DNA of 36,750 nt. It comes from Eubacteriales bacterium (GTDB lineage: Bacteria > Bacillota > Clostridia > Saccharofermentanales > Fastidiosipilaceae). The DNA lies in contig JAUNVS010000013.1 in NCBI GenBank assembly GCA_030537565.1, forward strand, positions 1 through 36,750, in the 5' to 3' direction. Positions 32,818 through 36,750 of this stretch are shown here, piece by piece. The stretch's first letter is position 1; each line of letters starts with the position of its first letter. The translations under genes and the position numbers were made by a program. The notes under the pieces are model-generated. The model ran no database searches and was not told the origin of the DNA. It saw only the letters and a list, made by a program, of their open reading frames with translations.

Positions 32818-32856
32818 ATGCGGAATATTAGAAAGCTTGCATATGGATTTCAATGA
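32818..32856 (+). CDS. Possible 12-residue leader peptide
   Basis: ATG 32818 has the best ribosome binding site of the region (GGGGAGG, 32804-32810, seven bases away) and opens MRNIRKLAYGFQ, ending at TGA 32854-32856. It overlaps, in another frame, the first 14 bases of the editing-like gene, whose own ATG has no clear binding site. It could couple or restrict translation of that gene. The peptide itself matches no family I know and may not be functional. Confidence 0.45.
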   Translation: MRNIRKLAYGFQ

Positions 32857-34069
32857 AGTATTTTATCGTGACCCATACCAACAAGAGTATCAGGTTCAGA
32901 TTCTAAAACTCGAAGCGCTCTGCGAAGCCGATAGAGGCTCTTATCAAGATCTAGATCAAGTTTATGTCGCAGAAATCGAACCAGCTTGCTTCTATCCAGG
33001 TGGTGGAGGGCAGGCGCCTGATCGCGGACGAATTGCTGAAGCTAAAGTTCTAGATGTCCGAGAACGAGGGGGGCGGATCGAAGTTCTCTTGGATCGTCCG
33101 CTTGAGCTTAAACGGAGCTATCGAGCTGAGATCGATCTCCAACGGCGTTTGAAATTCATGCGTCAGCATAGTGGAGAACACCTGATTTCAGGGCTCGCGC
33201 ACAGCCATTACCAAGCCGAAAATCTTGGTTTTCACATGAACCAATCCTATTTCACTCTCGACCTTGACCGCATCCTCACAGAGGTCGAGCTGCTGGAATT
33301 GGAGCGCCTCGCGAATCAGGAAATTCTCGAGAATCGCGCGATCTCATCTCGCGTTGGACACGTCTCAGAATTTGAAGCAAGTGCCTATCGTTCGAAGAAA
33401 GACTTTGACTCGCTCATTCGTTTGATTGATATTGAACACTGTGACTCTTGCGCTTGCTGTGCACTCCAGTGTCGGTCGACGGCAGAAATCGGATGCTTGC
33501 GCTTAATTCGCAGTGAGCGAATTCGCTCCGGTCAGCGTCTGACTTGGTTGCAAGGGATGGAGGCGTTGCACTTTGATCGTGAGAATCGCCAACTGATCGA
33601 GCAATTGAGCCGCTTGTTTTCACTACCACGTGAAGGTCTGGAGTCCACGATTTCTGCCTTGAAATCTTCAGAAGAAGTCGCTTGGCGCGAGCGTGATCAG
33701 TCACTACTCCGAGTTTACCAATTTGAGCTCGAGCATTTAATTTCACAGAAGCATGCAGCTCACCAAGACTCTTACCGGATTCTTTGGCCTCAGAAAGAGT
33801 TGCGTTTGTTTAAGCGCGTCGCCCATAAATTTATTGAGAGCTGTGCGAAAGAATATGAACTCGTCTTCTTGTTGCTTCGACCTGCTGGTGAAGAGATCTA
33901 TGACTTTATACTTGCAGGTCCCGAAGAGCGGCTTGCTCAGGACTTAAGCTACTTAGGATCTCAGCATGACTATCGAGGAGGTGGCCAGGGAAGTCTCTAT
34001 CGCGGGCGCTTCGCCAAATCGTCTTTGGAAGAATTATCTATCGATCTAGAACTCCCTAGGTTAAAATAG
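32843..34069 (+). CDS. Alanyl-tRNA editing (AlaX/DHHA1-type) protein, altered zinc site
   Basis: Related to the free-standing editing proteins that hydrolyse mischarged Ser- or Gly-tRNA(Ala). The 408-residue protein opens MDFNEVFYRDPY and has FYPGGGGQAPDRG, the HxxxH zinc motif (MRQHSGEHLISGL), the second motif CACCALQCRSTAEIG, and a C-terminal DHHA1 domain with DYRGGGQGSLYRG. In the homologues I recall, the second motif is CCxPHxxxTxEIG, so the ligand His is Gln here with a Cys next to it. A helical stretch (about 230-300) links the domains. The start is ATG 32843 or TTG 32837; neither has a good binding site, and both follow the leader ORF. Activity is uncertain because of the changed site. 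Confidence 0.85.
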   Translation: MDFNEVFYRDPYQQEYQVQILKLEALCEADRGSYQDLDQVYVAEIEPACFYPGGGGQAPDRGRIAEAKVLDVRERGGRIEVLLDRPLELKRSYRAEIDLQRRLKFMRQHSGEHLISGLAHSHYQAENLGFHMNQSYFTLDLDRILTEVELLELERLANQEILENRAISSRVGHVSEFEASAYRSKKDFDSLIRLIDIEHCDSCACCALQCRSTAEIGCLRLIRSERIRSGQRLTWLQGMEALHFDRENRQLIEQLSRLFSLPREGLESTISALKSSEEVAWRERDQSLLRVYQFELEHLISQKHAAHQDSYRILWPQKELRLFKRVAHKFIESCAKEYELVFLLLRPAGEEIYDFILAGPEERLAQDLSYLGSQHDYRGGGQGSLYRGRFAKSSLEELSIDLELPRLK

Positions 34070-34127
34070 AATCAAAAGATGCAAGCCGTGTTGGCATCTG
34101 CGTCATAAAGGATGGGCTCAATAAGCT

Positions 34128-35324
34128 ATGGCAAGAAAATCCACCACTGTATTTTTGCAAACAGAGAAGATAGAAGTCGAGAAGGCGATTTGTTTTGGTC
34201 TCGGTGTCGGACGCGATCAAACGGAAGAGGTCTTAAGCCGATCTCTAGATGAGTTGGCAGAACTGGCCCGCTCTTGCGGAGCGGAAGTGCTCGGCACGAT
34301 GGCCCAGAGACGTAATCGAATCGATCCGTCGACATATTTAGGTCAGGGAAAGGTTGAGGAGCTAAAAGACTTGGCCGAGGCTTTAGGCGCCAATCTCCTA
34401 ATCTGCGACGATGAACTAAGTCCCGCTCAGCTGCGTAATCTTGAGGATATCTGCAAGATGAAGGTCATTGACCGTAGTTTGCTAATTCTAGACATCTTCG
34501 CGAGACGGGCTAAGAGTTCTGAGGGTAAGCTTCAAGTCGAGTTGGCCCAGCAGGCCTATTTATTACCCCGCCTACAGGCCAGTGTCGGCTTTCACTCGCG
34601 TACGGGTGGTGGCATCGGTACACGTGGTCCAGGTGAAACAATCATGGATCGAGACCGTCGTCATATTCGGCAACGGATGACTCATTTGCGAAAAGAGCTA
34701 AAAAAGTTGGCGGAGCGTCGTAATCGTGAGCGTCAACAACGAAGGGATCGTTCTCAGGTTTTCAGTGTTGCCGTTGTGGGATATACAAATGCTGGGAAGT
34801 CGAGCCTCGTGAATGTCCTGACACAGGCTAAGCTATATACAGAAGACCAAGTTTTCGCCACCCTCGACCCAGCGATTCGTTCGCTACACCTACCAGAGGT
34901 TCAGCAGGATGTCGTGCTTACCGATACGGTCGGATTTATCCGCAAACTTCCGCATCACCTCGTTGAGGCGTTTAAATCAACCCTCGAAGAGGCTAGTCAC
35001 GCTCAGCTCATTCTCCATGTAATCGATGCATCAGACCCACAAGCCTTCGACTGTTACCAGGTTTGTGAGTCACTACTAAATGAATTGGATGCTGAGAAAA
35101 TCCCGAAGATCGTTGTCCTAAATAAAATGGACCTTACTGAGCCAGAATCCCTCGATCCCGAGTTATTGGCGTCACTTCACTCCCATCGCGCCGACGAAGT
35201 AATTTACACCTCGGTCGTCGAGAAACAGGGCCTAGATGCGCTCCGGGCACGAATTGCAGAACGGCTTATTGAACTTGGCGCCACTCCAAGCGAAAGTGAT
35301 GAGGCGAATTTATGCGCATATTAA
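34128..35324 (+). CDS. hflX: Ribosome-splitting GTPase HflX
   Basis: GTPase that rescues stalled or heat-damaged ribosomes by splitting them. The 398-residue protein has the HflX N-terminal domain (IDPSTYLGQGKVEELK, DDELSPAQLRNLE, VIDRSLLILDIFARRAKSSE), the glycine-rich linker GGGIGTRGPGET, a basic coiled stretch, and the GTPase: G1 VGYTNAGKSSL, G2 TLDPAIRSL, G3 DTVGFIRKLPHHLVEAFKST and G4 NKMD. No close ribosome binding site is seen; AAGGA lies about 15 bases before ATG 34128. The last 13 bases overlap the following methyltransferase gene. Confidence 0.95.
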   Translation: MARKSTTVFLQTEKIEVEKAICFGLGVGRDQTEEVLSRSLDELAELARSCGAEVLGTMAQRRNRIDPSTYLGQGKVEELKDLAEALGANLLICDDELSPAQLRNLEDICKMKVIDRSLLILDIFARRAKSSEGKLQVELAQQAYLLPRLQASVGFHSRTGGGIGTRGPGETIMDRDRRHIRQRMTHLRKELKKLAERRNRERQQRRDRSQVFSVAVVGYTNAGKSSLVNVLTQAKLYTEDQVFATLDPAIRSLHLPEVQQDVVLTDTVGFIRKLPHHLVEAFKSTLEEASHAQLILHVIDASDPQAFDCYQVCESLLNELDAEKIPKIVVLNKMDLTEPESLDPELLASLHSHRADEVIYTSVVEKQGLDALRARIAERLIELGATPSESDEANLCAY

Positions 35325-35581
35325 TCCCTTGTTTACTGGGGCTTGAAAGGCCTATCAGTTTTGAAATCGAGGCGCTTGGCTATCGACCGGAGCAGATCCG
35401 TAGAGAGGACGGCTTAGTTTTAGTTAATTTAGGCGATGTCGATGATCTTGAGATAAGTTCAGCTCTCGCCGAGATTAATCTCTGGCTACGAACTGGCGAA
35501 CGTGTGATGCTCGAAATTGCTGAAGCCGAAATACGATCGTTTGACGATCTATTTGAATTCGTAGCGGCTCAGAACTGGTAG
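35312..35581 (+). CDS. N-terminal (THUMP-side) fragment of the split methyltransferase
   Basis: The 89-residue piece reads MRILIPCLLGLERPISFEIE, then LGY, NLWLRTGERVMLEIAEAE and FDDLFEFVAAQNW, the RNA-binding entry of the RlmL/YpsC family. ATG 35312 has GAGG (35301-35304) seven bases upstream and overlaps hflX by 13 bases. On its own it has no catalytic part. Confidence 0.7.
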   Translation: MRILIPCLLGLERPISFEIEALGYRPEQIRREDGLVLVNLGDVDDLEISSALAEINLWLRTGERVMLEIAEAEIRSFDDLFEFVAAQNW

Positions 35582-35626
35582 CACTATTGGCCTCGTGGGC
35601 ATTACATTGAATTTGACTTTTTCTCT

Positions 35627-36532
35627 TTGAAGTCACAGATCTATGGCGAAACTGCTGCGAGCCAAATTGCAAAAAAAGCGATTGCCCAGCGCTTGTTAAA
35701 GGCCTACGGAGATGTGGGGCAGCGCTATCTTCCAGAGGACAAAGCACTTGGACGCTTTAAGGTTCAGCTCGCGTTTCGAGATGATCGTCTTCAATTGAGA
35801 CTGGACTGTACAGGAGCGGCCCTTCACAAGAGAGGCTATCGGCAGCTGGCGGGTCCAGCACCGCTTCGTGAGACCCTGGCAGCCTCCTTTTTATCGCTAA
35901 TGCGATTTAAGCCCTTTAGTGATGAATTGCTCTGGGATCCCTGTTGTGGATCCGGGACAATCGCAATCGAAGCCGCGATGATTGCAGCCAATATGGCCCC
36001 TGGACTTCGCCGGCGCTTTGCCTGTGAAGTCTTTCCATTCTTTTCGACAAAGGCCATCGTCGAAGCTCGTAACAGAGCGAAACAAGAGCTTGATCTTGAG
36101 GCACCCGAGCAGCCATTTATCTTCGCTTCGGACATTGACCCAGAACTCTTAGATCTTGCCTCTGAAAATGCTAAAAAATTTGGGCTTGAGAATTTTATTC
36201 GCTTTTTCCGATCGGATTTCTGTCGTCCCTATGATTCTGTGCCAAGAATTCTCGACCAGGCTGAACGCTGTCTGATCATCAGTAACCCGCCATATGGACT
36301 ACGCATTTCAGATCAACGCTCAGTGCGTGAATTGCATTATGCGTTTCGCAAGCGTTGCTTTAATTCCGATGGACTCAAACCAAGCTATCGACTGGGTTTG
36401 ATCACGAGCTCAAAAGACCTCGAAGAGGATCTGGCGCAGCCCGCGGATAAACGCCGTAAGTTGTATAACGGTATGATCGAAGCCTGCTTCTACCAGTGGT
36501 TTAAACATCCCCGTGTTGCTCGCAATGCTTGA
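35627..36532 (+). CDS. C-terminal catalytic fragment of the split methyltransferase
   Basis: From the TTG at 35627 the frame gives 301 residues with GRFKVQLAFRDDRLQLRLD, HKRGYR, the SAM motif WDPCCGSGTIAIEAA, a second acidic SAM contact (FASDIDPELLD) and the base-flipping NPPYG catalytic motif. This is a full class I N2-guanine methyltransferase domain. The TTG has no ribosome binding site, and conserved residues (HYWPRGHYIEFDFFS) lie upstream of it between the TAG and the TTG, so it is probably not an independent gene start. Confidence 0.65.
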   Translation: MKSQIYGETAASQIAKKAIAQRLLKAYGDVGQRYLPEDKALGRFKVQLAFRDDRLQLRLDCTGAALHKRGYRQLAGPAPLRETLAASFLSLMRFKPFSDELLWDPCCGSGTIAIEAAMIAANMAPGLRRRFACEVFPFFSTKAIVEARNRAKQELDLEAPEQPFIFASDIDPELLDLASENAKKFGLENFIRFFRSDFCRPYDSVPRILDQAERCLIISNPPYGLRISDQRSVRELHYAFRKRCFNSDGLKPSYRLGLITSSKDLEEDLAQPADKRRKLYNGMIEACFYQWFKHPRVARNA

Positions 36533-36585
36533 TGTAGACGCTTTGAGCATCTTGTTGGAATCTGGTATTTGAATTGCTTTGGTGC

Positions 36586-36614
36586 TTGCTGTAAGAGGGG
36601 GGCATCGTTACAAT
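36586..36614 (+). promoter_or_regulatory. Promoter candidate of rpiB
   Basis: TTGCTG (36586-36591) and TACAAT (36609-36614) are 17 bases apart in the 113-base gap before rpiB. The -10 matches 5 of 6, the -35 only 3 of 6. Confidence 0.45.
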
Positions 36615-36645
36615 TATTCGAGAGTTATAGAAAAGAGGTGCGTCG

Positions 36646-36750
36646 GTGAGAATTGGTATTGCTAGCGATCACGCAGGCTTTCATTTAAAAGAGTTTTTGA
36701 AGAATTATTTGGAAAATCAGGGACACAGTCTGCTTGATTTTGGTGCAGAC
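36646..36750 (+). CDS. rpiB: Ribose-5-phosphate isomerase B, 5' part
   Basis: The 35 codons before the right edge read RIGIASDHAGFHLKEFLKNY and then LENQGHSLLDFGAD, the start of RpiB/LacA-LacB isomerases, with the ASDHAG substrate loop. It would isomerise ribose 5-phosphate and ribulose 5-phosphate, next to Rpe in the same pathway. The start is GTG 36646 with GAGG (36635-36638) seven bases upstream. The gene continues beyond the window. Confidence 0.92.
   Translation, partial: MRIGIASDHAGFHLKEFLKNYLENQGHSLLDFGAD

Larger units (their letters stand above)
35312..36532 (+). pseudogene. RlmL/YpsC-type rRNA guanine-N2 methyltransferase split by in-frame TAG
   Basis: Read through, the frame encodes 406 positions with a THUMP-type N-terminus and a C-terminal SAM-dependent methyltransferase, the size of B. 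subtilis YpsC. Codon 90 is TAG (35579-35581). It falls in the conserved junction segment that usually reads W-(E/x)-x-Y-(L/I)-P; here W-stop-HYWP, followed in the same frame by SLKSQIYGETAASQIAKKAI. No other defect is visible, so a single base change (for example GAG or CAG to TAG) would explain it. At least eight other genes in the window end with TAG, so TAG is a true stop here. The options are recent pseudogenisation, a sequencing error, or read-through. Confidence 0.75.

Noticed and set aside
34078..34100. AGATGC...GCATCT hairpin between the editing-like gene and hflX
   Set aside because: Six base pairs with a large loop and no T tract; not enough for a terminator, and no regulatory motif was recognised.
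35579..35581. TAG as a sense codon throughout this organism
   Set aside because: def, rlmN, recX, rimO, acpP, rnc, smc and the editing-like gene all end at TAG in positions that fit family length, so TAG works as a stop.
1..36750. Mobile elements, CRISPR arrays, prophage or defence genes
   Set aside because: Every long coding frame fits a housekeeping or enzyme family, no spaced direct repeats or transposase motifs were seen, and no gap exceeds about 240 bases.

Overview
The window reads as a continuous stretch of housekeeping chromosome from a member of the Bacillota, most likely class Clostridia. The evidence is the gene order priA-def-fmt-rsmB-rlmN-PP2C phosphatase-PASTA kinase-rsgA-rpe-thiN, the blocks acpP-rnc-smc-ftsY and infC-rpmI-rplT-SpoU methylase, strong AGGAGG-type ribosome binding sites, a Gram-positive (Cheo-type) SOS box at recA, and frequent TTG/GTG starts. 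By eye the base composition is close to half G+C. I cannot name a genus. No insertion sequence, phage gene, CRISPR array or rRNA was seen. All genes but one (apt) lie on the + strand, and no gap between genes reaches 300 bases.

Region by region: (1) 1-10804 is a tightly packed, overlapping run for replication restart, N-terminal formyl-methionine handling, rRNA methylation, Ser/Thr signalling, ribosome assembly GTPase and cofactor/pentose steps. It is followed by an unusual Gfo/Idh/MocA-type oxidoreductase. (2) 11891-12036 is a free-standing tRNA-Trp unit with its own promoter and terminator. (3) 12070-17490 holds rnhA, an ADP-ribose-type Nudix hydrolase, ftsK/spoIIIE and folD. (4) 17497-24145 holds a MurJ-type flippase with a very long N-terminal extension, recA under a LexA-type operator, recX, rimO and pgsA. 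(5) 24182-29815 is acpP-rnc-smc-ftsY. (6) 29879-32105 is the translation operon infC-rpmI-rplT, with an attenuator leader and an ATA-initiated infC, then a SpoU methylase whose start codon abuts the rplT terminator. (7) A bidirectional terminator separates it from apt on the minus strand. apt diverges from an alanyl-tRNA-editing-like gene, hflX, an rRNA methyltransferase gene split by one in-frame TAG, and the start of rpiB.

Most of these genes serve translation and its quality control (def, fmt, rsmB, rlmN, rsgA, rimO, infC, rpmI, rplT, SpoU, editing protein, hflX, RlmL-like), chromosome maintenance (priA, ftsK, recA, recX, smc, rnhA) and envelope biogenesis (murJ, pgsA, acpP, ftsY, PASTA kinase).

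I found no wholly new multi-gene system. The points most worth a second look are: the ATA start of infC with its leader; the amber-interrupted RlmL-like gene; a RecA with non-canonical L1 and L2 DNA-binding loops; an editing-domain protein lacking a zinc-ligand histidine and preceded by a 12-codon overlapping leader ORF; an oxidoreductase lacking the EKP lysine; and a Shine-Dalgarno/hairpin/ATG arrangement ahead of the SpoU methylase. Promoter and RNA-structure calls were made by eye.
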